The notes beneath the pieces were generated by a model that saw nothing but the letters and a program-made list of their open reading frames with translations, ran no database searches and was not told where the DNA came from. From contig NZ_FOFN01000003.1 in the NCBI RefSeq assembly GCF_900111025.1, positions 124,001-188,000 of the forward strand: a stretch of 64,000 nt of DNA. Reading direction: 5' to 3'. Made by a program: the position numbers and the translations under genes. Source of the stretch: Hyunsoonleella jejuensis. GTDB taxonomy: Bacteria; Bacteroidota; Bacteroidia; Flavobacteriales; Flavobacteriaceae. The stretch's first letter is position 1, and every line of letters begins with the position of its first letter. Positions 44,219-53,569 of this stretch are shown in pieces.

Positions 44219-45637
44219 ATGGGAAAATCAGCCAATTCAAAGTATTTAATAAAACTCACATTAGTGGCTACCCTCGGGGGCTTGTTGTTTGGGTACGACA
44301 CGGGTGTAATTTCGGGGACCGTGGGTTCATTAGAAAGTTTTTTTGTACTACCAAAAGGTCTTTCAGAAACTGCGGCAAATGCATTTAAGGGGTTTTTAGT
44401 AGCTAGTGCTTTGATAGGTTGTATCGTTGGAGGTCTAATAGGGGGGATAGTAAGTAAAACATTAGGCAGAAAAAAAGGATTGATTCTTGCGGCTATATTA
44501 TTTTTAGTCTCAGCTTTGGGTTCTGCAATGCCAGAAATGTTTATCGCACCCATAGGTGAATTAGACCATACATTTTCAACCATTTTTATTATTTATAGAA
44601 TACTAGGAGGTATAGGTGTTGGTTTGGCTTCCATGTTGTCACCCCTTTACATTGCGGAAATTGCTCCTGCGGAAAGTAGGGGTAAATTGGTGTCATTCAA
44701 TCAATTGGCTATTGTTGGCGGTTTTATGGTGGTGTATTTTGTAAATTATTTTATTTCGAGAAGTGGCGGTTCAGATGAGTGGTTGAATGCTGTTGGATGG
44801 AGATGGATGTTCGCTTCAGAAGTGATACCAGCAGGATTATTCTTAGCACTATTGTTTTTTGTGCCAGACACTCCTCGTTCTTTAATGCTAAGAAATAAAC
44901 CGGAACAGGCTTTAGGAGTGCTGACGAAAGTTAATGGAAAAGAACGTGCGTTAGCAATACTGGATGAGATAAAAGCTTCAATGGTACAACATTCTGGAAA
45001 GCTTTTATCTTTCGGCTGGACGGTTATTATTATAGGAATTGCATTGTCTGTTTTCCAACAATTTGTAGGCATAAATGTGGTACTATATTACGCGCCTGAA
45101 ATTTTTAAATCTATTGATCCAAATACTGATGGTGCGTTATTGTTGACCATTATAGTGGGGATTGTGAATTTTTTATTTACGATAATAGCTATCAAGACTG
45201 TAGATAAATTTGGTAGAAAGCCTTTGATGATTATAGGTGCCTTAGGTATGTGTGTGGCAATGCTTTCCTTAGGTTTTGTGTTCTTCTCAGGAGCAACTGG
45301 TTATTTAGCGCTAGCATGTATGATGTTGTATGTAGCAAGTTTTGCGATGAGTTGGGGGCCAGTTACTTGGGTATTGCTTTCAGAAATATTCCCAAATAAA
45401 ATTCGAGGACGTGCAATGGCAATAGCTGTTGCTGCTCAATGGGTGTCCAATTACCTCGTGTCATTAACCTTTCCAATGATGGACGATAACTCCTACCTCA
45501 CTGAGCAATTCAATCATGGTTTTGCTTATTGGGTTTATGGTATAATGTCGCTTATAGCTGTTTGGTTCGTATGGAGATTTGTTCCAGAAACTAAAGGGAA
45601 AACTCTGGAAGAGATGGAAGGTCTTTGGGAAAAATAA
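44219..45637 (+). CDS. xylE: MFS sugar porter, D-xylose:H+ symporter type
   Basis: This 472-residue protein has 12 membrane segments and the sugar-porter signatures: LGGLLFGYDTGVISG in segment 1, KTLGRKKGL between 2 and 3, YIAEIAPAESRGKLVSFNQL, GRKPLMIIG, EIFPNKIRGRAMAIA and the C-terminal PETKGKTLEEME. Its position between xylA and the mutarotase gene supports xylose as substrate. Confidence 0.92.
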   Translation: MGKSANSKYLIKLTLVATLGGLLFGYDTGVISGTVGSLESFFVLPKGLSETAANAFKGFLVASALIGCIVGGLIGGIVSKTLGRKKGLILAAILFLVSALGSAMPEMFIAPIGELDHTFSTIFIIYRILGGIGVGLASMLSPLYIAEIAPAESRGKLVSFNQLAIVGGFMVVYFVNYFISRSGGSDEWLNAVGWRWMFASEVIPAGLFLALLFFVPDTPRSLMLRNKPEQALGVLTKVNGKERALAILDEIKASMVQHSGKLLSFGWTVIIIGIALSVFQQFVGINVVLYYAPEIFKSIDPNTDGALLLTIIVGIVNFLFTIIAIKTVDKFGRKPLMIIGALGMCVAMLSLGFVFFSGATGYLALACMMLYVASFAMSWGPVTWVLLSEIFPNKIRGRAMAIAVAAQWVSNYLVSLTFPMMDDNSYLTEQFNHGFAYWVYGIMSLIAVWFVWRFVPETKGKTLEEMEGLWEK

Positions 45638-45658
45638 GCTATTTTTAAAGCAAATACT

Positions 45659-46561
45659 ATGTATATCATTGAACATACTAGCTCCACCGCCAAGAATCTT
45701 AATTATATTGAAATTCAAAATAAAGAAAAAGAGTCATATGCTAAGATCTATCTAGATTTGGGTGGAAGTTTACAGGAGTTAGTTCTAAAGAATCAAACTG
45801 TTATAAAGGAGATAACTAATCTGAGTTATACCGATACATATGCTTCATCAATTTTGTTTCCATTTGCTAATAGAATAAAAGATGGTAAGTATGAGTTTAA
45901 AGGTAAAACATATCAATTTGACATCAACGAGAAAACATTAAATAATGCCATTCACGGATTGGTATATAATAAAACTTTTGAAGTTGTAGATAAAAAAACA
46001 ACCGAAACCTATGCCTCTGTAAAACTAGTATATCATGAAGAAAAAATATCTAATGGCTTTCCTTATACATATGCCATTTATTTAGAATATATTTTAGGGC
46101 AAAGGACATTAGATGTAAAGATTAAAATAGAAAATACGGATTCAAAAACCTTCCCCTTCACCATAGGTTGGCATCCTTATTTTTTTAGTAAAGATTTATT
46201 TAATAGTTCAATAGTTTTTGATTCCAATTTAAAAGTCAAACTAGATAATCGCAATATAACAGATATAATTGTATCTAATAAAGAAGGAAATGGCTTTACC
46301 GTAAATAATCGTGATTTGGATGATTGTTTTGTTTTGGATTCTAACAAAGTTTTATTCACCACACCAAATTATAATTTAACATTAAAATCTTCTGAAAAAG
46401 ATAATTTCCTGCAACTATATACACCACCAGTAGAAAATATTATCGCCATAGAACCAACTACAGGAGTATCAGACAGCTTTAATAATGGTTTAGGTTTGAA
46501 GGAGCTTGAGCCCAATGATATTTATAGTGTTAGTTGGAATCTTGAAATCGATGATTTTTAA
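45659..46561 (+). CDS. Aldose 1-epimerase (mutarotase)
   Basis: This 300-residue galactose-mutarotase-fold protein shows FPFANRIKDGKY, NAIHGLVYNKTFEV (with the substrate-binding His), the catalytic His in IGWHPYF and the catalytic Glu in AIEPTTGVSDSFNNG. It interconverts alpha and beta anomers and would speed supply of the xylose anomer used by XylA. No signal peptide is present, so it is cytoplasmic. It lies 21 bases after the porter gene. Confidence 0.92.
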   Translation: MYIIEHTSSTAKNLNYIEIQNKEKESYAKIYLDLGGSLQELVLKNQTVIKEITNLSYTDTYASSILFPFANRIKDGKYEFKGKTYQFDINEKTLNNAIHGLVYNKTFEVVDKKTTETYASVKLVYHEEKISNGFPYTYAIYLEYILGQRTLDVKIKIENTDSKTFPFTIGWHPYFFSKDLFNSSIVFDSNLKVKLDNRNITDIIVSNKEGNGFTVNNRDLDDCFVLDSNKVLFTTPNYNLTLKSSEKDNFLQLYTPPVENIIAIEPTTGVSDSFNNGLGLKELEPNDIYSVSWNLEIDDF

Positions 46562-46624
46562 ATCAGAAAGATTATTATAACATTAAAAAGATAGAATTTA
46601 AAAAAGAATATAAATTTAAAGAAT

Positions 46625-47278
46625 ATGAAATTTTTTATAGATACAGCAAACCTCAATGACATTAAAGAAGCACAAGCTTTGGGAGTTTTAGACGGTGTAA
46701 CCACAAACCCATCTTTGATGGCAAAAGAAGGTATTACCGGAACCGATAATATATTAGCACATTACAAAAAGATATGTGACATTGTAGATGGAGATGTAAG
46801 TGCAGAGGTAATTTCAACCGATTTTGAAGGAATGGTTAAGGAAGGTGAAGCTTTGGCAGCGTTGCATCCTCAAATTGTAGTAAAGTTACCAATGATTGCA
46901 GATGGCGTAAAAGCTTGTAAATATTTTTCTGATAAAGGTATAAAAACCAATGTTACCTTGGTGTTTTCACCTGGTCAAGCATTATTGGCAGCTAAAGCAG
47001 GAGCTACTTATATGTCGCCATTTTTAGGACGTTTGGATGATATTTCAACTGATGGCTTACAGCTTATAGCTGAAATTAGGCAGATTTATGATAACTACGG
47101 CTTTGAAACACAAATTTTATCAGCTTCCGTTAGAAATACCATGCACGTTATCAATTGCGCAAAAATTGGTTCGGACGTTATGACTGGGCCTTTGTCATCA
47201 ATAATGGGCTTATTAAAGCACCCATTGACTGATATTGGTTTAGCTAAGTTTTTAGAAGATTACAAAAAAGGAAATTAG
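46625..47278 (+). CDS. Small transaldolase / fructose-6-phosphate aldolase family (TalC/FSA)
   Basis: This 217-residue protein belongs to the short transaldolase family. The start [20 protein letters not shown], the [12 protein letters not shown] block, the Schiff-base Lys in [27 protein letters not shown] and [11 protein letters not shown] are all visible. In the xylose module it would act in the pentose phosphate pathway after XylB. Family members are either transaldolases or fructose-6-phosphate aldolases, and the choice cannot be made by eye. Confidence 0.92.
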   Translation: MKFFIDTANLNDIKEAQALGVLDGVTTNPSLMAKEGITGTDNILAHYKKICDIVDGDVSAEVISTDFEGMVKEGEALAALHPQIVVKLPMIADGVKACKYFSDKGIKTNVTLVFSPGQALLAAKAGATYMSPFLGRLDDISTDGLQLIAEIRQIYDNYGFETQILSASVRNTMHVINCAKIGSDVMTGPLSSIMGLLKHPLTDIGLAKFLEDYKKGN

Positions 47279-47315
47279 TAGTTGATAGTTATTCCTTTCA
47301 AAGTATATTTGTTGA

Positions 47316-47355
47316 AAAGCAGTATTTAAAATTTAATTTATTTAAATACTGCTTT
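47316..47355. terminator. Convergent terminator between the xylose module and the sugar-acid operon
   Basis: A perfect 15-bp stem (47316-47330 with 47341-47355) encloses a 10-base AT loop. The right arm includes the stop codon and last codons of the convergent Gfo/Idh/MocA gene. It would act on both strands. Confidence 0.65.
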
Positions 47356-48379
47356 CCATATTTATAGGAATGTTCATCTCAGCAGATTTATAGACAGCTT
47401 CTTGTACTTTTAATGTTTTTAAATAGTTAGGTCCATTGGTTTCAAAAGTTTCACCTGAAATAAGTTTATCTATAAAATCTCTCTGAAAAATATAGCAACA
47501 GTCGCCAGCAAAACCAATATCATTGTGGGTGTATTCATGCTGTTTTTCTAACTCTCCTAATTTCTGAACGGTAATTTGTCCATCAGAATATAGACGCAAT
47601 GAGCCTTTTGAACCATCAATTAAATATTCTCCAAAGGTATATCTTGATTTTTTGAAATTGTTCTCATTAAACCTGTTGGCATCCCAAACGGCAGTTGCTT
47701 TATTTTCAAAACTTAAAATCATTAAACCTGCATCTTCGCCTTTTATAACAGGATTTAATCGTTTAAGAATGGCGTATACACTTTTAACTTCACCAGCATG
47801 ATAGCGGAACGTATCGATAAAATGTACGCCGGTTTCATATATAAGTAATTTTTTATAATCCCTAAAATAAGGTTGTCTTGCCAAATAGGCATCGTCTCCC
47901 CAACCATCGCCCATTCGGGACCTGAAATTAAGTTGAAACAAATCTCCTAAATCATCATTATCGATAATCTTTTTTATCTCGCGATGCCAGGGCTGAAACC
48001 TAAAATTCTCATGCACTACAAAACGCACACCTTTAGACTTTACGTAGTCTACAATTTTTTGAGATTCTTGGATAGTAGGCGCTAATGGTTTTTGACATAT
48101 AATGTGCACACCTTGGTCTGCAGCAAATTTACACATCTCAAAGTGTGTTTCAGGAGGTGTAATAATGTCCACAAAGTCAGGTTTTTCCTTTAAAATCATG
48201 TCCTTATAGTCGGTATAATGATTATCTATACCATAAGAATTCATAATACCTTTAGCCCTTGCCATATTAGAATTGCAAAGTGCTGTGATTTCCACCTCTG
48301 GAATACGAGTCCAAGCTTCATATTGAAATTTACTGAAGTATCCGGCGCCTATGGCGACTCCTTTTAATTTATTTTTCAT
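47342..48379 (-). CDS. Gfo/Idh/MocA family oxidoreductase
   Basis: I start this gene at the ATG in 48379 (345 residues, MKNKLKGVAIGAGYFSKFQY), which puts the Rossmann motif GAGYFS at the N-terminus; the frame is open to 48427, well inside the MFS gene. The EKP dihydrogenase-type motif appears as CQKPLAPT (Lys for cofactor and substrate). The C-terminal domain has FRFQPWHREIKK and LLIYETGVHFIDTFRYHAGE. Family members oxidise or reduce a sugar or sugar-acid hydroxyl with NAD(P). It is the last gene of the operon and overlaps the MFS gene by 11 bases. Confidence 0.88.
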   Translation of the reverse strand: MKNKLKGVAIGAGYFSKFQYEAWTRIPEVEITALCNSNMARAKGIMNSYGIDNHYTDYKDMILKEKPDFVDIITPPETHFEMCKFAADQGVHIICQKPLAPTIQESQKIVDYVKSKGVRFVVHENFRFQPWHREIKKIIDNDDLGDLFQLNFRSRMGDGWGDDAYLARQPYFRDYKKLLIYETGVHFIDTFRYHAGEVKSVYAILKRLNPVIKGEDAGLMILSFENKATAVWDANRFNENNFKKSRYTFGEYLIDGSKGSLRLYSDGQITVQKLGELEKQHEYTHNDIGFAGDCCYIFQRDFIDKLISGETFETNGPNYLKTLKVQEAVYKSAEMNIPINMESSI

Positions 48380-49634
48380 GACGAATGGCTTTAGAAGAAT
48401 CCATAAATAACCAACAAAAAATGGCAACTACGCCTAAAAAGGCGGCTACATAGAAAAATGGTTCATTCGAACCGGTCCAATCTAATAAATATGGAAACGC
48501 TAATGCCGTGGTAAAAGCCCCGATATTACCAGCCATATTCATCATTCCTGAAACTTTTCCAGAGTGTTCTTTACCAATGTCCATACAAAAGGACCAAGAA
48601 GGGCTCAACGTCATATCAGCACCAAATATGGCAACCGATAAGCATAATACAGCCCCAAGAGCTGTTTCCATAAATAAACTAGAAAGTATGCCAATAACCA
48701 CAAACACAAAGCCTATGATTGCAGGTACTTGTCTGGATAATTTCCAGTTTCCTTTTTTATAAATAGCGTCTACTGTATAACCAGAAACCCAGTTTCCAAG
48801 TGCCCCTGCAAGAAGTGGTAACATGGCATAGAATCCTGTTGTTACTAAATTCAACCCATATTTAGCTTTTATATAAGGAAATAACCATGTTAACGTAAAA
48901 AAGAAAATAAAATTACTTCCAATGTATTGAATCATAGCTAATATCACGTTTTTAGATCCTAGGATACGACTTATGGGCAGGTTAGCTTTTATTTCCTCTA
49001 CCTCCTGCTGACGGTTTTTTATTATAAATTGCTTTTCGGCATCGGAAATACCATTATGTTCTTCAGGTTTATTTCTAAAGAGCATATAAAATAGAATGGA
49101 ACATACAATCCCAATGGCACCAAAAAAGTAAAAAATATTACGCCAGCCCCAAGCATCGATTAAATAGGCAACCAGCGGCAATGCAAAAGCAGCGCCCAAT
49201 CTGGATCCTGAGAAATTAATACCTTGAAAAATACCGCGTTCCTTTAATGGTACCCATGAAAATGCCGCTCTGGAAATATTGGGGAATGCCCCAGCTTCAC
49301 CAGCTCCAAAAATAAACCTAAAAAGAACCATAGATACATAATTCCACGCCAGTCCTGTAAACGCTGTAAAAATTGACCATAAAACCATAATTGAAGTCAT
49401 TACTTTACGCACCCCATATCTATCTCCCAGTGCACCTCCAGGAACTTGAAATAGGGCATAACCTAATGCAAATGCGCTTAAAACCCATCCCATTTGAATA
49501 TCGGTAAGATTTAAGTCCCCACTTATAGCATCTTTTGCGGATGATATACAAACACGGTCTATATATAATAGTAATGTAATAAAGAAAGAGCCTGCAAAGA
49601 ACCCATATCGCCTTTTTGGAATGCTTGTATTCAT
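48369..49634 (-). CDS. MFS transporter, anion:cation symporter family (sugar acid)
   Basis: This 421-residue protein has 12 membrane segments and the ACS-family signatures LLYIDRVCISSAKDAI, QMGWVLSAFALGYALFQVPGGALGDRYGVRKV and FGAGEAGAFPNISRAAFSWVP. The family includes hexuronate (ExuT), glucarate and tartrate transporters. Beside a tartrate-type dehydrogenase and a four-carbon acid kinase, a small sugar acid is the likely cargo. It starts 2 bases after the kinase stop. Confidence 0.9.
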   Translation of the reverse strand: MNTSIPKRRYGFFAGSFFITLLLYIDRVCISSAKDAISGDLNLTDIQMGWVLSAFALGYALFQVPGGALGDRYGVRKVMTSIMVLWSIFTAFTGLAWNYVSMVLFRFIFGAGEAGAFPNISRAAFSWVPLKERGIFQGINFSGSRLGAAFALPLVAYLIDAWGWRNIFYFFGAIGIVCSILFYMLFRNKPEEHNGISDAEKQFIIKNRQQEVEEIKANLPISRILGSKNVILAMIQYIGSNFIFFFTLTWLFPYIKAKYGLNLVTTGFYAMLPLLAGALGNWVSGYTVDAIYKKGNWKLSRQVPAIIGFVFVVIGILSSLFMETALGAVLCLSVAIFGADMTLSPSWSFCMDIGKEHSGKVSGMMNMAGNIGAFTTALAFPYLLDWTGSNEPFFYVAAFLGVVAIFCWLFMDSSKAIRHEK

Positions 49635-49636
49635 AA

Positions 49637-51040
49637 TTAGTTTAGTTTTTGTATTATTTTTAGAAGGGAATTTTCATTGCCTACATTACCAGGAAATACG
49701 ATATAAAGTAAATCAGGAAACTTGGTTTCTTTGCCCATAGACCAAACAGGAATCCCAGCTTCTATCTGACCCAAGACTTTTGAACGTTTCATGCCTAAAC
49801 CTTTTGTTGCTAAATCATGAGAGGTGATACCACCCTTGGCCAGAATATACTTAGGACGGACGTTAAGGGTTTTTATCAAACTCACCAGAGTATTTGATAC
49901 TTTTGACGCGATGTTAATATTTGATGCTGTGTCTTTCCCAGAAATTAACGTTCTGCTTGTATAAACTATAACATCTTTTCCTTGTGTTAAATTCCCTTCT
50001 ATTTTAGAAATTATGGATACAACATATTCGTTTGATTGTTTGCCTAAAATGGTCTCTACGTCTATTTCAACAATACAATCTTTTGTATAATGATTTAATG
50101 CAGCATTAAGTTGAAGGGAAGACTTTTTAACATAAGACCCTACAATCGTTAAGCCCCCGCAATGATTGCTACTATTAAGTATCTCTTTGGAGCTTAATAA
50201 GCCTTTTGGTTGTTGCCCGATGTAGGAGGGAACAAAAGAACTGGAGGTTCTAAAAAATATCATTTTTCCAGATGCTTCCGCAAGTAAAATAGCATGGGTA
50301 AATTTATCTAAATCGTTATAATTTAAAGCGTTTGCAATACAAAACTGATTAGCCTTCAATGCTATTATTTGCTTGCTTAGTGATACAACATCAAATGATC
50401 GTATAGTATTTATACTAAATGAGTAAACGTTAGAAGCTATTATTTTTCCATTTGTCTTTTCTTCTATATACGCCTTTAAATTTGCATTTGAATAGGCAAA
50501 AGTATGATCCTCTGCAAACGGTGTTTCATTTACAGGAGTAAGGAAATCACTATCAGAAATATAGTGGGTATCATTAACAGATACCCGTCCGCCTTCAAAC
50601 ATAACAGGAATAAAAAAAGAAATGGCTTCCTGTACTGCAATAGTTTGCTTAATGGCTTCTATTTCAGAAAAATGGCCTCGTAGTGTCGAATCACTGCGAC
50701 TAATTATGGTAAATTCACGATTGGTAAGTTTTGAAGCTTCTGCGATGTTCTTAGATATTTCGGTATAAATTTCAGATGATTTCTCTTCGGATAAGCTTCT
50801 GGAATTCGTTAATATAAAAAATACGGGGGTTTCGTTTTTAAACTCATTAAGAATGGTTTCCTTATCCCAATTCGTTAATAGTGGAATATCATAGACTGTT
50901 TGATTGCCAGTTGGGTCGTCATCAATAACGATGCAAGTTCTATTTAATTGCTTAAAAAGGAGGTGGTTCATTCCTCTGTAATTAGAGGTATCTTCCAAAG
51001 GTAACTGTTGTGATATGTCTGATAAGGGTATGCGCATCAA
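49637..51040 (-). CDS. Four-carbon acid sugar kinase family protein (DUF1537, OtnK/DtnK-like)
   Basis: This 467-residue protein has the N-terminal domain of the DUF1537 kinases (VIDDDPTGNQTVYDIPLLTNW near residues 37-57, FFILTNSRSLSE, ISRSDSTLRGHF) and the C-terminal nucleotide-binding domain (AKGGITSHDLATKGLG, then VFPGNVGNE). Kinases of this family phosphorylate threonate, erythronate or 3-oxo-tetronates at C4. The known pathways pair the kinase with PdxA2 or an aldolase, and neither is present here. It overlaps the cyclase-family gene by 4 bases. Confidence 0.9.
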   Translation of the reverse strand: MMRIPLSDISQQLPLEDTSNYRGMNHLLFKQLNRTCIVIDDDPTGNQTVYDIPLLTNWDKETILNEFKNETPVFFILTNSRSLSEEKSSEIYTEISKNIAEASKLTNREFTIISRSDSTLRGHFSEIEAIKQTIAVQEAISFFIPVMFEGGRVSVNDTHYISDSDFLTPVNETPFAEDHTFAYSNANLKAYIEEKTNGKIIASNVYSFSINTIRSFDVVSLSKQIIALKANQFCIANALNYNDLDKFTHAILLAEASGKMIFFRTSSSFVPSYIGQQPKGLLSSKEILNSSNHCGGLTIVGSYVKKSSLQLNAALNHYTKDCIVEIDVETILGKQSNEYVVSIISKIEGNLTQGKDVIVYTSRTLISGKDTASNINIASKVSNTLVSLIKTLNVRPKYILAKGGITSHDLATKGLGMKRSKVLGQIEAGIPVWSMGKETKFPDLLYIVFPGNVGNENSLLKIIQKLN

Positions 51041-51672
51041 TATTTTTCTATGGCAATAACTCTTGCCGGAGCGCCGTCTCCGTTACTTATTTTTAAAGGT
51101 AGTGCAATAAGTTCTACACAGTTTGATTGTAAGGCATTAATATTTGTAAGGCCTTCAATGATTACAACACCTTTAAGTAAGATTTGGTGAATTTTAGTAA
51201 CTTCTTTTAAGTTATTTACATCTGCGACAGATGGAGGCTCAACACCAATCATTTTCACCTTGTTTTCAAGACACCAAAGCGCAAGCTCTTCGCTTATTCT
51301 GGGCAATTCATCTCTATACTTTGGAGTATTCACAAATTGCGACCAATCCGTCCAAAAAATAAGACTATCTCCTTTTGAAAATTTTTCTAATACGTTTTCA
51401 GGAATATGGTTTGAATATATCAATCCTTGAGAACCAACATTACGAACATCGATAACCCAGGCTTTCCCAACAAAATCGGAAACAGGAATTTTATCTATAG
51501 TTTGTTGGCTTACATTAAAATGGATAGGGGCGTCCATATGCGTGCCACAATGCGAATAAAAGGTTAATGTACTCGCATTCCATCCATCTTTTTCAATGAT
51601 TTTACTGGTTTCTTTGGAAAAACCAGTAAAATCATTTGTAAAATTTAGTGTAAGATCAACAATAGTATTCAT
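51037..51672 (-). CDS. Cyclase-family metal-dependent hydrolase
   Basis: This 211-residue protein belongs to the PF04199 family (kynurenine formamidase-like). The metal site motif is SHCGTHMDAPIHF (about residues 40-52), followed by VIDVRNVG, LIFWTDWSQ and MIGVEPPSVAD. Members hydrolyse amides, lactones or cyclic compounds. In this operon a lactone or ester of a sugar acid would be a logical substrate (inference). It lies 6 bases after the dehydrogenase gene. Confidence 0.85.
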   Translation of the reverse strand: MNTIVDLTLNFTNDFTGFSKETSKIIEKDGWNASTLTFYSHCGTHMDAPIHFNVSQQTIDKIPVSDFVGKAWVIDVRNVGSQGLIYSNHIPENVLEKFSKGDSLIFWTDWSQFVNTPKYRDELPRISEELALWCLENKVKMIGVEPPSVADVNNLKEVTKIHQILLKGVVIIEGLTNINALQSNCVELIALPLKISNGDGAPARVIAIEKY

Positions 51673-51678
51673 TTGCTA

Positions 51679-52725
51679 TTAAAGATTTCTAATAACAGCA
51701 TCAGCTACATCTGAAGTACTAGCATTTCCTCCCAAATCTATGGTTAATACACCCGAAGATGTACTTTTGTCTATAGCTTCCATAATATTATTTGCAGCCT
51801 CAGTTTCTCCTAAATGTTCCAACATAATGGCAGCAGACCAAATTTGTCCGTAAGGATTAGCTATATTTTGCCCTGCAATATCTGGAGCAGATCCATGAAT
51901 AGGTTCAAACATAGAAGGAAATTCCTTTTCTGGATTAATGTTTCCACTACCGCCAAGACCAAGACTTCCCATTACAGCACCACCTAAATCACTTAAAATA
52001 TCACCAAAAAGATTAGTCGTTAAAACCACATCAAAAATTTCTGGTTTAAGAACAAAACTAGCTGTGGAGTTATCGATATACATTTGGTCATGAACAACAT
52101 CAGGATACTGTAAAGCAACTTCTTTAATAACACGATCCCAATAGGTTAAGCTATTAATTAAGGTATTAGATTTTGTAATATGGGTTACTTTCTTTCTTCT
52201 TGTTCGAGCTAATTTAAAGGCGTAATGAGCTACACGTTCTATTCCTTTTCTAGTAAACACACTGGTATCTGTACCCATTCCGTTTGCAGAATCTGGTAGG
52301 TATTGTCCACCCATTTGCACGAACTCGCCTTCGGTATTTTCTCTAACAATTACAAAATCGATATGTTTTTCAGTTCTCAAAGGTCTTGTTACACCTGGAT
52401 AGGTCCTTACAGGTCTGTAATTAACATACTGATTAAAACTTGTACGTACCTTAAATGTGTAGTCTTTGGCAGGAAGCGTATCATCGACAGCTGGTAAACC
52501 GACTGAACCGAAATACACCGCATCAAATTCTTTTAAAGTTTCTAATCCATCTTCGGGTAAGAATTTTTTGTTTTTAAGGTAATAACCTGCACCCCAATCA
52601 AAAGTCTTTGATGAAATACTAAAGTTATGTTTTTTAGCAACAGCCTCCAATACTCTATAGCCTTCTGGAACTATTTCGTTTCCTATGCCATCTCCTGGCA
52701 CTACTGCAATATTATAGTTTTTCAC
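51679..52725 (-). CDS. Tartrate/D-malate-type decarboxylating dehydrogenase (isopropylmalate dehydrogenase family)
   Basis: This 348-residue enzyme shows VVPGDGIGNEIVPEG at the start, SFNQYVNYRPVRTYPGV with the substrate-binding Arg, FVIVRENTEGEFVQMGG, HITKSNTLINSLTYWD with the catalytic Lys, DVVLTTNLFGDILSDLGG with the metal-binding Asp, and EPIHGSAPDIAG. The NYRPVRTYPG and EGEF segments place it with tartrate dehydrogenase (TtuC) and D-malate dehydrogenase (DmlA), not LeuB. It needs a 2-hydroxy acid with a 3-carboxylate, so a malate-, tartrate- or substituted-malate-like acid is expected. It lies 12 bases downstream of the regulator gene. Confidence 0.9.
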   Translation of the reverse strand: MKNYNIAVVPGDGIGNEIVPEGYRVLEAVAKKHNFSISSKTFDWGAGYYLKNKKFLPEDGLETLKEFDAVYFGSVGLPAVDDTLPAKDYTFKVRTSFNQYVNYRPVRTYPGVTRPLRTEKHIDFVIVRENTEGEFVQMGGQYLPDSANGMGTDTSVFTRKGIERVAHYAFKLARTRRKKVTHITKSNTLINSLTYWDRVIKEVALQYPDVVHDQMYIDNSTASFVLKPEIFDVVLTTNLFGDILSDLGGAVMGSLGLGGSGNINPEKEFPSMFEPIHGSAPDIAGQNIANPYGQIWSAAIMLEHLGETEAANNIMEAIDKSTSSGVLTIDLGGNASTSDVADAVIRNL

Positions 52726-52737
52726 TTTTTTGGTTTT

Positions 52738-53361
52738 TTATTGATTTAATAATAATTCTCGAGATTTTTTTATATGTAGTCTGGCATGTTTTTCTGCCTC
52801 ATCAGCATTGCCACTGGCAATAGCATTTATAATGTTAAAATGTTCTTCTAGTGTTTCTTCTGGAGGTCTTACAAGTCCATGACCTATAACTTTATCGTGT
52901 ATTTTTCCGAAGAAGTAAATTTTATCAAGAGGCGCATTCTCTGTAAGTTTAATTAATAATGAATGAAATTTTTCATCGGCTCTTGAATAGGCCTCAATAT
53001 TAATTTTGTTCCCTGACTGAAAGGGCGTAAAACAATTTTCTAGTTGTGCTACTATCTTATTATCTTTTAAATATGCCAGTAAACGAGCAGCCATTCCTTC
53101 TATGGCTTCACGACATATATAGATATCTATAATCTCTTTTTTGTCAAACGCCTTAACATACATGCCTCTTCTTGGAACGCTTTCTACTAAATATTCATTT
53201 TCAAGGGTTAATAAAGCTTTCATGAGAGGTGTTCTACTTACACCTAGCGATTCCGCAATTTTTTCCTGAATTATTTTTTCGCCTTGTTTTAATTCGCCAT
53301 TTAAAATCATTTCCTTTAACTTTAAATAAATTGGCTGGCTTATATTTTTATGTTCAATCAT
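52738..53361 (-). CDS. GntR-family regulator, FCD (FadR) type
   Basis: This 207-residue protein has an N-terminal winged helix (residues 8-70; GELKQGEKIIQEKIAESLGV, SRTPLMKALLTLE) and a helical FCD ligand-binding domain (DIYICREAIEGMAARLLAYL, then SRADEKFHSLLIK with metal-ligand Asp/His, and HFNIINAIASGNADEAEKHARLHI). It heads the sugar-acid operon. A perfect palindrome 22-37 bases upstream of its ATG is its likely operator, so autoregulation is expected. Confidence 0.93.
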   Translation of the reverse strand: MIEHKNISQPIYLKLKEMILNGELKQGEKIIQEKIAESLGVSRTPLMKALLTLENEYLVESVPRRGMYVKAFDKKEIIDIYICREAIEGMAARLLAYLKDNKIVAQLENCFTPFQSGNKINIEAYSRADEKFHSLLIKLTENAPLDKIYFFGKIHDKVIGHGLVRPPEETLEEHFNIINAIASGNADEAEKHARLHIKKSRELLLNQ

Positions 53362-53382
53362 TCAAATAGTTCTAGCAAGTGC

Positions 53383-53398
53383 ATTTTGTATACAAAAT
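53383..53398 (-). promoter_or_regulatory. Perfect 16-bp palindrome, likely operator of the GntR/FCD regulator
   Basis: ATTTTGTATACAAAAT is identical to its own reverse complement. The GTATAC core flanked by T and A tracts is typical of sites bound by FCD-type GntR regulators. It lies 22-37 bases before the regulator start codon and overlaps the place expected for its core promoter. Confidence 0.75.
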
Positions 53399-53569
53399 AC
53401 AAAAATAGAAATATCGATTCATTTGATAATTGATTTTTTTTATTATTTTTAGATGAGCTATAGTTTCTCAATATAACTAACTGAATAGTAGTCATTAATA
53501 GGTCATTTTTGTTTGTTTGTTGATTTCGATTTTTTAAGAAAACAGAAAAATAAATGCACTAATCAGTAT

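Noticed and set aside
48380-48427. Upstream in-frame start for the Gfo/Idh/MocA protein
   Set aside because: The extra residues overlap the MFS gene by 59 bases and would place 16 unrelated residues before the Rossmann strand; the ATG at 48379 fits the family.
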